Positions 9,414 to 18,211 are shown, counted from the stretch's first letter. The stretch is 64,000 bases of DNA from JBFGFX01 sp965232455 (GCA_965232455.1 OZ246981.1:248001-312000); one strand, 5' to 3'. A program made the numbers and translations. Notes: generated from the sequence alone by a model not told the origin.

Positions 9414-9510
9414 GGGAAATACCGGCTTTGTTGTTTTCCGAAGTATATCCTGCGACCTGTTCCGCCCGTATCGCTGTTGCACTATCTGATACTGGACGTA
9501 TGCTGTACCG

Positions 9511-10443
9511 ATGAGATCGGGGATTCACGGTTTGTACGCGCTTTCGGCGCTGATGCTGGCCGCCGGCTGCGCACCGCAGACCGACGAGGCTCCGGCGCCG
9601 TTCGCCCGCGCCACGGAAGCCGAGGTCAGGGCGGAAATACACGCCATCGCCGACGATTTTCTGGCTTACCGGCCGATGCGCGGCTTCCTCCACGACATGC
9701 CGTTGGCGTCGGCCTACCGCTGGCAGGACGAAATTGTCGCCTACATGGCACCAAGTCTCGGACCCGTCGTCGGCTACAAGACCGGCGGTCACGATCCGGG
9801 ACCCGGGTTCCCCATTTTCCCGATGGACGGCATACGGGGCGCGATTCTGGAGGGCATGCTGTTACCCAGCGGTACGGCGATAACCCTGGCCGACACGCGG
9901 CGCGGTTTTCTGGAATCCGATCTTGCTTTCCGGGTCGGCGACGCGTCGATCAATACCGCGCGCACCGACCTGGAAATCCTGGCGGGTCTCGATGCCGTCA
10001 TTCCGTTTGCCGAGATTCCCGACCCGTATTATGAGGAGGGCACTCGGACCATCAACGGCACGATCGTCGCCAATATGGGTAGCCGGTTCTCATTTGCCGG
10101 CGAACCCGTGCCGCTGGAGGCCAACGAAGAATGGCTTGAGAGAATCAACGGCTTCACGTTCGCGGTGCACGACGAGCACGGGATCGAAATCGATCGCGGC
10201 GGGATTGCCGGTTGGTACAAGCCTATCGACGTCGTGCGCTGGTTGCGGGACCACCTGAGAGAGGGTGGGAAGCGCCTGCAGCCGGGTCAGCTCCTTTCGC
10301 TGGGCAACATCGGCATCATCCGCCAGCTCCACGAGGGTTCGCCGCGCGGTCCGGCGTATACCAGCAACGAGTTCACGCTCAGCTATTACGGACTGAGCGA
10401 CGAGCCCGCGACCGTCACGATCCTGATTGACCGCAGCGACTGA
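9511..10443 (+). CDS. lipoprotein with a 2-keto-4-pentenoate hydratase-like (FAH-superfamily) domain
   Basis: A 310-residue protein. The N-terminus is a lipoprotein signal with a clear lipobox, LAAGC (Cys20). The rest follows the MhpD-type hydratase pattern: VVGYKTGGHDP, AILEGMLLPSGTAI, FLESDLAFRVGD, and DAVIPFAEIPDPYY. These segments carry the acidic metal ligands in the family, which hydrates 2-oxopent-4-enoates in aromatic degradation. That chemistry is normally cytoplasmic, so a lipid-anchored extracytoplasmic version is odd. It could be a repurposed fold. It is divergent from the DUF6152-ggt operon. Confidence 0.75.
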   Translation: MRSGIHGLYALSALMLAAGCAPQTDEAPAPFARATEAEVRAEIHAIADDFLAYRPMRGFLHDMPLASAYRWQDEIVAYMAPSLGPVVGYKTGGHDPGPGFPIFPMDGIRGAILEGMLLPSGTAITLADTRRGFLESDLAFRVGDASINTARTDLEILAGLDAVIPFAEIPDPYYEEGTRTINGTIVANMGSRFSFAGEPVPLEANEEWLERINGFTFAVHDEHGIEIDRGGIAGWYKPIDVVRWLRDHLREGGKRLQPGQLLSLGNIGIIRQLHEGSPRGPAYTSNEFTLSYYGLSDEPATVTILIDRSD

Positions 10444-10511
10444 ACTTTTTCAGGCGACCGGACTCGGAAGTCACATTGCAGCAAAGAGCGCGCCGGCCAG
10501 CCGGCCTCGAC

Positions 10512-10934
10512 ATGATGACACTTAACAAGGCCTACATCACAGCCTGCGCCGCGGCGGCGGTATTCCTATTTTGCCTAACGCAGCAGGCCGCGTTCGCCCA
10601 CCACGGTTGGGGCGGATACAGGACGGACGTCGAAATGACGCTGACCGTCAGCGAACTCAAACTGGGTAATCCTCACGACCGTCTCATCGCGACGGACGCG
10701 GAGGGCCGGGAATGGAATTTGCTGCTTGCTCCGCCGGCGCGCAATCGACGATTTGGTTTCAATGAGGAAACGCTGAGCATTGGCGACGAAATCGAACTCT
10801 TCGGACGCAGGCATCCAAAACGCCTTGAAATCAAAGTCCACTGTATTTTCCTCGACGGCGAGGGTGTCTATACCTACCGCTACAACAACGGCAAAAGCAG
10901 CCTGCTGAGGCACGGCCGCGAGGAACGCTGTTAG
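10512..10934 (+). CDS. DUF6152-like exported protein
   Basis: A 140-residue protein with a signal peptide (hydrophobic AAAAVFLFCLTQQAAFA) followed at once by HHGWGGY, the His-His start seen after cleavage in DUF6152-type proteins. The mature domain contains LTVSELKLGNPHDRL and SIGDEIELFGRRHP, parallel to the protein encoded at 9039-9413. There is a double ATG (10512 and 10515). It follows the hydratase-fold lipoprotein by about 70 bp and may be cotranscribed. Function unknown. Confidence 0.7.
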   Translation: MMTLNKAYITACAAAAVFLFCLTQQAAFAHHGWGGYRTDVEMTLTVSELKLGNPHDRLIATDAEGREWNLLLAPPARNRRFGFNEETLSIGDEIELFGRRHPKRLEIKVHCIFLDGEGVYTYRYNNGKSSLLRHGREERC

Positions 10935-11130
10935 CCGTACGCACGGTAATCCGCGCCGATCCGCGTCGGCGGTGAAGGACTCTCACAACCGTCGGCGTGC
11001 CGCGAGGCAGGGACCGTACGGAGTCTGCACTGTACTCGTGAGGCCAGCTTGCGTGTATCATGAGCGCGCCCGTCGCCGGGCTGTGTTTACAGCCTCACTC
11101 AGACGGCCCGAATCAAGTGGTAATACTCTC

Positions 11131-11151
11131 AGGGCCCGTTAACAGGGCCCT
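11131..11151 (+). promoter_or_regulatory. GC-rich hairpin just before a ribosome binding site
   Basis: Arms AGGGCCC and GGGCCCT enclose a seven-base loop containing GTTAAC. The hairpin ends about five bases before the AGGAG of the transsulfuration gene, so in RNA it could limit ribosome access. It also resembles fused ends of the repeat element at 36389-36659. A regulatory role is inference. Confidence 0.45.
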
Positions 11152-11167
11152 AGTTCAGGAGAAATCA

Positions 11168-12322
11168 ATGCGCTTCCGCAGCAAGCAGATTCATGCCGGT
11201 GTCAAGCCCGACCCAACCACGGGCGCGATATTGACGCCTATCTACCAGTCGACGACCTTCGTACAGGAGTCGGTGGATTCCTACCTGGCAAAAGGTTTTT
11301 CGTATTCGCGTTCCGGAAACCCGACCGTGCGCGCTTTGGAAACGAAGCTCGCGAAGCTCGAGGGCGGCGCCGACGCCACCTGCTATGGCACCGGGATGTC
11401 CGCCATCAGTTGCACCATGCTTGCGTTCCTCAATGCCGGCGAACACGCGGTGATATCCGATGTCGCCTATGGCGGGACGTATCGCCTGTGCACGCAGGTC
11501 TTGAACCGGTTTGGCATCGAGTTTTCGTTCGCCGACACGTCGGATCCGGACAACGTCCAATCGCAGGTCAAGGACAACACGCGACTGTTCCTGACCGAAA
11601 CGCCTGCGAATCCGACCATGAAAATATCGGACGTCGCCGCAGTCTCCGAGATCGCGAAAGCCGCGGGCGCCGTCCACGTCGTCGACAATACGTTTCTAAC
11701 GCCCTATTTTCAGCGGCCCTTCGAGCTGGGCGCGGACCTCTCACTGCACAGCACGACGAAGTACTTCGACGGGCACAATGCGACGGTGGGCGGTGCAGTC
11801 GTCGCGAAAACCGCGGAGTTGGACGAAACACTGCGTTTCGTCCAAAACAGCACCGGATCTATCATGTCACCGATGGTCGCATGGCTCACGCTGCAGGGAA
11901 GTAAGACCTTGTCCGTGCGCATGGATCAGCAGTCGGCCAGCGCGCTGGCGATTGCGCGTTACCTCGAAGCGCATCCGAAGGTCAAGCAGGTTGCCTATCC
12001 CGGCCTGGAATCGTTCTCGCAGCACGAATTGGCCAAAAAGCAGGCGAGCGGCTTCGGTGCGATGTTGTGGTTCGAGGTGGAAGGTGGTTTGACGGCCGGT
12101 AAGCGGCTGATGGACTCGATCGAACTCTGGACGCTGGCGGAAAACCTGGGCTCGATCGAGTCGCTGATTACCCACCCGGTGACGATGACACACGCGGCCG
12201 TCGACGCCGCCGAGCGTGAACGCGTTGGCATCATCGACGGGCTGGTACGCCTGTCGGTCGGGCTCGAAGATACCGACGACCTGATCGAAGCCCTCGGCAA
12301 CGCTCTCGACAACGTGGATTAG
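11168..12322 (+). CDS. PLP-dependent transsulfuration enzyme (cystathionine gamma-synthase/lyase family)
   Basis: A 384-residue member of the Cys/Met-metabolism PLP enzymes. Visible features are ILTPIYQSTTFVQE, FSYSRSGNPTVRALE, the cofactor-contacting YGTGMSAISC, and the Schiff-base Lys near residue 198 in HSTTKYFDGHN, followed by SLGSIESLITHP. These enzymes make or cleave cystathionine or related thioethers. Sequence alone does not separate gamma-synthase, beta- or gamma-lyase and O-acylhomoserine sulfhydrylase. The ATG at 11168 has AGGAG at the right distance; the frame extends 36 codons upstream without conserved sequence. Confidence 0.9.
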   Translation: MRFRSKQIHAGVKPDPTTGAILTPIYQSTTFVQESVDSYLAKGFSYSRSGNPTVRALETKLAKLEGGADATCYGTGMSAISCTMLAFLNAGEHAVISDVAYGGTYRLCTQVLNRFGIEFSFADTSDPDNVQSQVKDNTRLFLTETPANPTMKISDVAAVSEIAKAAGAVHVVDNTFLTPYFQRPFELGADLSLHSTTKYFDGHNATVGGAVVAKTAELDETLRFVQNSTGSIMSPMVAWLTLQGSKTLSVRMDQQSASALAIARYLEAHPKVKQVAYPGLESFSQHELAKKQASGFGAMLWFEVEGGLTAGKRLMDSIELWTLAENLGSIESLITHPVTMTHAAVDAAERERVGIIDGLVRLSVGLEDTDDLIEALGNALDNVD

Positions 12323-12364
12323 CCGCGATGCCCGGCGACGGTACCGTCAGCCTCCGGTCGGCGC

Positions 12365-12390
12365 TGTAGGAGCCCGTCCCGACGGGCGAC
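12365..12390 (+). repeat. REP-like palindromic sequence
   Basis: TAGGAGCCCGTCCCGACG with a following GGGC forms a seven-base stem, GCCCGTC/GACGGGC, around two bases. It lies between two convergent genes. Seventeen of the 18 bases recur inverted at 57687-57704 and a degenerate copy lies near 57368. The GTAGGAG head plus a GC hairpin is the layout of REP elements in pseudomonads and xanthomonads. Confidence 0.65.
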
Positions 12391-12417
12391 CTCCGGCACG
12401 TCCAGATGCCGATGGCG

Positions 12418-13311
12418 TCAGGTCTTCGACGCGTCGAAAATGCTCTGAATCGAGGCGTCCAGCATTGCATTGAATTCGTCATCGGTTTGCTGAGCGGTCA
12501 GACCTTCGGCCAGCGCCCGCGAGAAGCTCGCGACCATGCCGTGGTTACGGCTCAGCCGGGCATTGGCTTCTTCGCGGCTGTAGCCGCCCGAAAGCGCAAC
12601 GACGCGGACGATGTTCGGATGGTCGATGCAATCCTTGTACAGATTGTCCTCTTCGGGAAGCGTCAGCTTGAGCATCACGAGTTCGTCGGCGCCCAGTCCG
12701 TTCAGCTGGTCCATCAGTTCCGCTTTCAGCATTGCCTCGGTTTCAGCCTTTTGCGGACAGTGGATGTCTACCTCCGGCTCGATGATCGGCACCAGTCCGG
12801 CGGCGACGATACGGCGTCCGATCTCGAACTGCTGAGCGACATTGGCGTTGATGCCGCTTGCGCTGGCTTCCTTGATGACCGACCGCATCTTCGTGCCGAA
12901 GATGTTCTTTCCCTTGGCCTTCTCCAGCAGTGCGTCGAGGTCCGGCATCGGTTTCATGAGCTGCACGCCGTCGCCGAGGTCCGCTAGCCCCTTGTCGACC
13001 TTGAGAAACGGCACGACGTTCTTGACGTCCCAAAGGTAGTCCGCCGTGGCTTTGCCCTCGACCTCGCGATCCATCGTGTTCTCGAACAGGATGGCGCCCA
13101 GAATGCGCTCGCCGTTGAATGCCGGGCTGGTCATGATGCGGGTTCGCATCTGATGGACAACGGTGAACATCTCTTCGTCGTTGGACCACGCGTCTTCGGT
13201 GACGCCGTAGAGGCCCAGCGCTTTGGGGGTGCTGCCGCCGCTCTGGTCGAGCGCAGCAATGAATCCGGGTTGTGTCCTGACTTTTTCAAGTTGTTGGTCG
13301 AAACTGCTCAC
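12418..13311 (-). CDS. class I fructose-bisphosphate aldolase
   Basis: A 297-residue enzyme matching the short class I (Schiff-base) aldolases that cleave fructose 1,6-bisphosphate into two triose phosphates in glycolysis and the reverse in gluconeogenesis. Typical segments: FIAALDQSGGSTPKAL near the N-terminus, VVPFLKVDKGLADL, PIIEPEVDIH, LVMLKLTLPEE bearing the probable Schiff-base Lys, and ALSGGYSREEAN binding phosphate. It is cytoplasmic with no signal peptide. It is followed by a REP-like hairpin shared with the convergent transsulfuration gene. Confidence 0.92.
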   Translation of the reverse strand: MSSFDQQLEKVRTQPGFIAALDQSGGSTPKALGLYGVTEDAWSNDEEMFTVVHQMRTRIMTSPAFNGERILGAILFENTMDREVEGKATADYLWDVKNVVPFLKVDKGLADLGDGVQLMKPMPDLDALLEKAKGKNIFGTKMRSVIKEASASGINANVAQQFEIGRRIVAAGLVPIIEPEVDIHCPQKAETEAMLKAELMDQLNGLGADELVMLKLTLPEEDNLYKDCIDHPNIVRVVALSGGYSREEANARLSRNHGMVASFSRALAEGLTAQQTDDEFNAMLDASIQSIFDASKT

Positions 13312-13365
13312 GGTTATCCTCGAAGGTTGGTCAATCGTTGGGGTAGTGGCTGAGATTGACAGATT

Positions 13366-14241
13366 CTACTGCAATCCGCGGCGAATGTTCGTCGAAAAAA
13401 GCCAGACGAGGCCCTGTCTGAACGCGGCGGGAGGCGCCGAAAAATGGCTGTGGCCCTCGAGCGTTACTGTTTTCAGATCCCAGGGCGGATCCTCGACCGA
13501 ACTCCAGTGCGACATCCATCGCAGTGCCGGCAGGCGGAATCGCTCGTCGTCGAGTGACCCGCTGCCGACGAACAGCCTGGATTTGGTGGCGTTGCCTCCC
13601 GGATCGCCGCGGCGTTCGAGGAAGAACGGCAGGTTGCGATGCAGAGCGGGGTTGCTGGCGATGTATCCCCAGAACAGAGCCGGTTCCGTCAGCGCCGCAT
13701 GCAGCACGAATTGGCCACCCAGCGATTGACCGAAAACAACGCGGCGGTCGGATCGGGCGCGATACTCTTTCTCGACAAGGGGAATGAGTTCCTTACCGAC
13801 GAAACGCTGGAAGTCCGGGGCGCCACCCCAGAAATCGCGATCGTCCGCGGGTGCGGTGAAATCGTGGCTTCGGTCGTTGCCGTTCCGCCAATCCCCGGTT
13901 CCGTAGGAGATCGCGACAAGGATCAGGTCGGGAATCTCCTGTCCGGACCTCAGGTAGTTGTAATACGCCCTCAGCAGCGGATAAAGCTCGCCGCCGTCCA
14001 GAATGTACACGCTTGGATAGCGCCGATCGTCCGATTCGGCGTATCCCTTCGGCAGTCCCACGAAAACGTGGTAGCCGCGGCCGGTCTCTTGCGAGTCGAT
14101 GAAGTGATCGCGGGTTTCGCCAAGACCCTGCAGACCGGCTATTTCCGCTGCGACGCCCGGTGCGCCGAAGAATGCCGCCGGCAGGAAAAAACCCAGCAGG
14201 AATAACCCCGGCAGGAGCGGGCGTTTCGGCGCTCCGTTCAT
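13366..14241 (-). CDS. exported esterase of the Fes/IroE-like alpha/beta hydrolase family
   Basis: A 291-residue protein with a signal peptide (hydrophobic residues about 8-32). The alpha/beta hydrolase nucleophile elbow is GQSLGG (Ser173), and the probable catalytic His lies in LEGHSHFS near residue 263. YPSVYILDGGELYP and IPDLILVAISYG match the putative-esterase family that includes siderophore esterases and S-formylglutathione hydrolase. No siderophore genes are nearby, so the substrate cannot be assigned. The gene lies about 55 bp upstream of the aldolase on the same strand. Confidence 0.82.
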   Translation of the reverse strand: MNGAPKRPLLPGLFLLGFFLPAAFFGAPGVAAEIAGLQGLGETRDHFIDSQETGRGYHVFVGLPKGYAESDDRRYPSVYILDGGELYPLLRAYYNYLRSGQEIPDLILVAISYGTGDWRNGNDRSHDFTAPADDRDFWGGAPDFQRFVGKELIPLVEKEYRARSDRRVVFGQSLGGQFVLHAALTEPALFWGYIASNPALHRNLPFFLERRGDPGGNATKSRLFVGSGSLDDERFRLPALRWMSHWSSVEDPPWDLKTVTLEGHSHFSAPPAAFRQGLVWLFSTNIRRGLQ

Positions 14242-14500
14242 TTCGGCTCCGAACCTGTCTCAGACTGGACCGTGGCCGCGCCGGCGGCGGTTTAGCTGCA
14301 CGCCTTGCACGGCGAGTGCAGTGTAACACTGAGTAAAGCAGCGAGCTGCGACTCGGCGGCGATCCGGTTTGAGACAGATCCTGATCGCCGGGTCGCCGGA
14401 GCCGGTCCCGCGCCGGTCGTCCGACCGGGTTTGAGTCGCGCCGCCGTTGCCCACTACTATAACGGCCTCATATGACCTGCTATCTCGAGAGGATGGAGCG

Positions 14501-15016
14501 ATGACCATCATAGAACTCGGTGCCATCGGCGAATTTGTCGGCGCGATTGGCGTGATCGCAACCCTGATTTATCTGGCGCTGCAGATTCGACACAATACCC
14601 GCTCGATGGAGGAAAATCGTCGACTGGCGTTGGCGCAAACCTATCAGATGCGTGCCGATGCATTGCAGAACATGCTGGTGACGGCCGCGAGTTCGGACAT
14701 CGGCGCAATCATCGTCAAGCTGACCGCCGCGGGCTATCCGGAGAACATCGAGGCGCTCGACGGGCTGTCGAGCGAGGAGTGCGGGCGTTTTCGACAGTGG
14801 CAAATTGCTCAGCAAACGCATTGGGACAACATGCACTTTCAGTACCAGCAGGGATTTCTGGACAAGGAGTATTTCGACGATGCGTTCGAGGATCGGGTTA
14901 CGCGCCTGGCCCCGACCTGGCGGGCGCTCAACCTGACGAGCGGTCGTCAGAGTTTTTTTCAGGAAATCGAACGGCTGGAGGCGCTGCGCGCCGAGGACTG
15001 CGCCCAGGCTAAATAG
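14501..15016 (+). CDS. single-pass membrane protein of unknown function
   Basis: A 171-residue protein with one N-terminal membrane helix (about residues 7-27, GAIGEFVGAIGVIATLIY) followed by a helical cytoplasmic or periplasmic part rich in Gln and Glu. Many marine gammaproteobacteria carry several paralogues beginning this way; no function is known. The ATG at 14501 has a GGATGGAG ribosome site. Its 3' end overlaps the convergent hemN gene by eight bases. Confidence 0.75.
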   Translation: MTIIELGAIGEFVGAIGVIATLIYLALQIRHNTRSMEENRRLALAQTYQMRADALQNMLVTAASSDIGAIIVKLTAAGYPENIEALDGLSSEECGRFRQWQIAQQTHWDNMHFQYQQGFLDKEYFDDAFEDRVTRLAPTWRALNLTSGRQSFFQEIERLEALRAEDCAQAK

Positions 15017-16424
15017 CGCGTGAGAAACGCGAGTCCGAGCCGTGTCCCGGCAGGTGGCGGTCGAAGACCATGGCCACGCTGCGCAACAACAGGCGGCCCT
15101 TCGCGGTAACCTCAATTCCGTCCCGGTCCAGGTTGACCAGTCCGTCGTCGACGAGGGGCCTCAACCGGCTCAATTCTCCGGCAAAGTAGTCGTGGAAATC
15201 GATGCCGTGACGGTCCTGGAATGATTCCGTGTCGACGCCGTCGTGACACATGATGTCGTGGATTACCTCCGCCCTGAGACGATCGTCGTCGTCGACGCGA
15301 AGGCCTTTTTTGACGGGCAGAACCCCGTCGCCGATCAGCTGTTCGTATTCGATCGTGGAGACGGCATTCTGTGCGTAACAATCGCCGATTTTGCTGATCG
15401 CGCTCACACCGAGTGATACGAGATCACAGCCGCCGTGTGTCGAGTAACCCTGGAAATTCCGCTGCAGGGTACCGTCGTGTTTGGCCCGGGTAAGGTCGTC
15501 GTCAGGACGTGCAAAGTGATCCATGCCTATATAAGCGTAACCGGCGCCGATCAGCTTCTGCACCGTGTGCTTCAAAATCTCGAGCTTCACCTCGCCGCTT
15601 GGCAGATCTTCTTCGTTGATCATGCGCTGCCCTTTGAAGCGCTCGGGCAGGTGAGCATAGTTGTATACGGCGAGGCGGTCCGGGCGCATCGCGATCACCT
15701 GATCGAGGGTGCGGTCGAAGGTCGCGACGCTTTGGTAAGGCAGTCCGTAAATGAGATCGAACGATACCGATCGATAGTCGCAGCGCCTTGCATCGTCCAC
15801 CAGGCCCGCGACGTCATCGACGGACTGAATCCGGTTTACGGCCCGCTGTACGTCCGGATCGAAATCCTGGATGCCCAGACTGACCCGGTTGAACCCCAGT
15901 TTGGCAAGCAACTCGAGTGACTGATCGTGCACGGAGCGTGGGTCGATCTCGATCGAAAACTCTCGCTGCTCCCCGGTTTCCAGCCGGAAACAGCCCGAGA
16001 GCCAGGTCATCAGCTCACAAAGCTGCCGGTCGTCGAGGTAGGTCGGCGTGCCGCCGCCCAGATGCAGCTGCTCGACCACGCGCTCACCGTCGAACAACTC
16101 CGACTGCATGCGGATTTCGTCTCTCAGACAATCGAGATACCGACTTACGCGGTCGGCGTTGCGGGTGACGATTTTGTTGCAGCCGCAGTAGTAACACAGC
16201 GTCGTGCAGAACGGAACGTGCACGTATATCGAAAGGGGATGTCCGATTCGATTGCTGGCGCTCACGACCTCCGCGTAGTCCACCGGACCAAAACCGTCGC
16301 CGAACTGCAGCGCGGTTGGATAGGAGGTATAGCGCGGGCCGCGCCCGCCGTAACGGCCAACGAGCTCGGAATCGAAGCAAATCGCCCGGTCGTCGTCGCT
16401 CGCCGGTGACTGGGTGGTATTCAT
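15009..16424 (-). CDS. hemN: oxygen-independent coproporphyrinogen III oxidase
   Basis: A 471-residue radical-SAM enzyme that decarboxylates coproporphyrinogen III to protoporphyrinogen IX without oxygen. The iron-sulfur motif is CTTLCYYCGC (Cys73, Cys77, Cys80, Cys82), the CxxxCxxCxC form seen in true HemN. ELVGRYGGRGPRYTSYPTA at the N-terminus and LHLGGGTPT later are also typical, and the length fits. The ATG at 16424 has GAGGA upstream. Haem supply fits the cytochrome genes that follow. No convincing FNR box was found. Confidence 0.95.
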   Translation of the reverse strand: MNTTQSPASDDDRAICFDSELVGRYGGRGPRYTSYPTALQFGDGFGPVDYAEVVSASNRIGHPLSIYVHVPFCTTLCYYCGCNKIVTRNADRVSRYLDCLRDEIRMQSELFDGERVVEQLHLGGGTPTYLDDRQLCELMTWLSGCFRLETGEQREFSIEIDPRSVHDQSLELLAKLGFNRVSLGIQDFDPDVQRAVNRIQSVDDVAGLVDDARRCDYRSVSFDLIYGLPYQSVATFDRTLDQVIAMRPDRLAVYNYAHLPERFKGQRMINEEDLPSGEVKLEILKHTVQKLIGAGYAYIGMDHFARPDDDLTRAKHDGTLQRNFQGYSTHGGCDLVSLGVSAISKIGDCYAQNAVSTIEYEQLIGDGVLPVKKGLRVDDDDRLRAEVIHDIMCHDGVDTESFQDRHGIDFHDYFAGELSRLRPLVDDGLVNLDRDGIEVTAKGRLLLRSVAMVFDRHLPGHGSDSRFSRAI

Positions 16425-16505
16425 AGGGGCTACATCCTCACCCAGGGGTTGACGCAATCCTATTGGTATTAACCGCGATACTGCGATCGCCGCCGCCGCG
16501 CCGCC

Positions 16506-17552
16506 TCAGGCGCGGTCCGCGGTCCCGCGCAGGCCGTGACAAAGGAAAACGGCAATCGTGAACAGCAACATGGCGACGGCTTGATGCGCCGCGGCCAGCG
16601 GGATCGGAACGATCAGCAAGAGCGTCGTAATACCCAAAACGACCTGCAGCGCGGCGGTATGCAGCAGCGCGTTGACGCCCTTGCTCAGCCTTCCGGGCAG
16701 TTCGGTCTTGCGGATTCCGGACCAGAACACGACGATGATGACAAACGTCGTTATGGCCAATACTCGGTGATTGAACTGGACGGTCGCCAGGTTATCGAAC
16801 AGGTTTCGCCAGGCCGGCTCCAGCGCCGTCATCCCCGGAGGCAGCCAATACTCGCCCATCATCGGAAACGTGTTGTAAATCTTGCCGGCTTTCAGCCCGG
16901 CGACGAAGCCGCCGGAGACGATCGTCACGGTAATCAATGCCGACAAGGCAACGGTTTTGCCGTACCACGCATGCCGCTGGCGCGCTCCCGGCGGATACAG
17001 CAGGGAGAGCGCAACCCAAAACATGAAGCCGTAAATAAGAAACGCCGCCATCAAATGCGCGGTCAACCGATACTGGCTGACGGCGGGATTGTCGACGAGG
17101 CCGCTCTTGACCATGTACCAGCCGAGCAGCCCCTGCATTCCACCGAGCGCGAACATCGCAAAATACTTGGGCCACTCGCCGCTTCGTATGTAGCCGCGCC
17201 ACAGGAAATACACGAAGGGTAAAAAGAAGACCATTCCTATTACCCGGCCGAGCACCCGGTGGAGGTACTCGAGCCAGAAGATGCCCTTGAAATCGTCAAC
17301 GTCCATAAACGAGTTCTTTTTCTGGAACTCGGGCGATTCACGATACATGTCGAACACGCGCTGCCACTCTTCGTCGCTCATCGGCGGCAGCATGCCGGTG
17401 ATCGGCCGCCAATCGACCATTGACAGACCCGACCCGGTGAGCCGCGTTACCCCACCCAGCACGACCATCGCGAAAACCAGGCCGCAGCAGACCAGCAGCC
17501 ATTTGGCAACGGCGCGATTCTGCGCGGAGACGGAATCGAGGGTTTGTGTCAT
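16506..17552 (-). CDS. ctaA: haem A synthase (COX15/CtaA family)
   Basis: A 348-residue polytopic membrane protein with about eight helices. It converts haem O to haem A for aa3-type oxidases. Visible motifs: VVLGGVTRLTGSGLSMVDW, EYLHRVLGRVIG with a haem-binding His, GMQGLLGWYMVKSGL, LTAHLMAAF, VQFNHRVLA, and AAHQAVAMLLF, giving the paired His ligands expected. It is upstream of hemN on the same strand with an 80-bp gap. An aa3 oxidase is implied elsewhere in the genome. Confidence 0.93.
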   Translation of the reverse strand: MTQTLDSVSAQNRAVAKWLLVCCGLVFAMVVLGGVTRLTGSGLSMVDWRPITGMLPPMSDEEWQRVFDMYRESPEFQKKNSFMDVDDFKGIFWLEYLHRVLGRVIGMVFFLPFVYFLWRGYIRSGEWPKYFAMFALGGMQGLLGWYMVKSGLVDNPAVSQYRLTAHLMAAFLIYGFMFWVALSLLYPPGARQRHAWYGKTVALSALITVTIVSGGFVAGLKAGKIYNTFPMMGEYWLPPGMTALEPAWRNLFDNLATVQFNHRVLAITTFVIIVVFWSGIRKTELPGRLSKGVNALLHTAALQVVLGITTLLLIVPIPLAAAHQAVAMLLFTIAVFLCHGLRGTADRA

Positions 17553-17663
17553 GGGAGTGCTTGCGTTGGGCGAAAAAACGAACGGAGGAAAACGGTGTCA
17601 GGCTTCGCATCCGTCCCGCGGATGGTCGGCCGGAGAGTAATGGTAGCAGGCTTCACGGGCGCC

Positions 17664-18122
17664 TTATAGGTGATCCAGCGGCAGCGCGGTCGTGTATTTG
17701 ATGGTTTCCATGCTGAAGCTCGAGCTGACGTCGTAAAGATCGACCTTGGAAATCATCTCTTTATACATTTCGTCGTAACTGCGCATATCGGGCGCCACCG
17801 CGCGAATGAGGTAGTCGATATCGCCGCTGAGACGGTGGACCTCCATGACATTCGGCATCGCGGTCACCATTTGATGGAAACCGTCGAACCATTCCGCGGT
17901 GTGCTCGTGAGTGCGGATGGCCGAATACACCGTCAAATCCAGACCCAGCTTGCGCTGGTCCAGGAGCGTCACCTGGGCGCCGATGACGCCGTCGTTTTCG
18001 AGGGCCTGTATGCGGCGCCAGCAGGCGGATTTCGACAGCCCGATCCGTTGCGCCAGCTCGGCCACGGTCAGGGTCGCATCCTGCTGCAGCGCCTCCAGGA
18101 TGGCTTTGTCCTTACGATCCAC
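17664..18122 (-). CDS. Lrp/AsnC-family regulator (copy 1)
   Basis: A 152-residue protein with an N-terminal helix-turn-helix (AELAQRIGLSKSACWRRIQALE) and a C-terminal RAM ligand-binding domain (HRLSGDIDYLIRAVAPD). Such regulators form dimers and higher oligomers and respond to amino acids. The start is a GTG at 18122 with GAGGGA upstream. It is divergent from the NorC/NorB-like pair, with a perfect palindrome between them, so it may control that pair and itself. Confidence 0.88.
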   Translation of the reverse strand: MDRKDKAILEALQQDATLTVAELAQRIGLSKSACWRRIQALENDGVIGAQVTLLDQRKLGLDLTVYSAIRTHEHTAEWFDGFHQMVTAMPNVMEVHRLSGDIDYLIRAVAPDMRSYDEMYKEMISKVDLYDVSSSFSMETIKYTTALPLDHL

Positions 18123-18189
18123 GCGTTTGTCCCTCAGGTCGGATAATAGGCCAATACTAGGGAAAAAGTTCTAAAAAATCACGGTTTTT

Positions 18190-18211
18190 AAGAATAAAGT
18201 TCCTTATTCTT
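18190..18211. promoter_or_regulatory. palindrome, candidate Lrp-type operator
   Basis: A perfect inverted repeat AAGAATAA-N6-TTATTCTT sits in the 162-bp gap between the Lrp-type regulator (leftward) and the cytochrome c gene (rightward). The AT-rich symmetric form is what Lrp-family proteins bind. The surrounding A/T tracts stand out against the GC-rich genome. The link to this regulator is inference. Confidence 0.5.

Noticed and set aside
10935..11167. A SAM riboswitch or MetJ boxes before the transsulfuration gene
   Set aside because: No recognisable SAM-riboswitch core or AGACGTCT-like repeats; only a short hairpin is seen.
16425..16505. An FNR box upstream of hemN
   Set aside because: TTGAC at 16450 lacks the matching ATCAA half-site.
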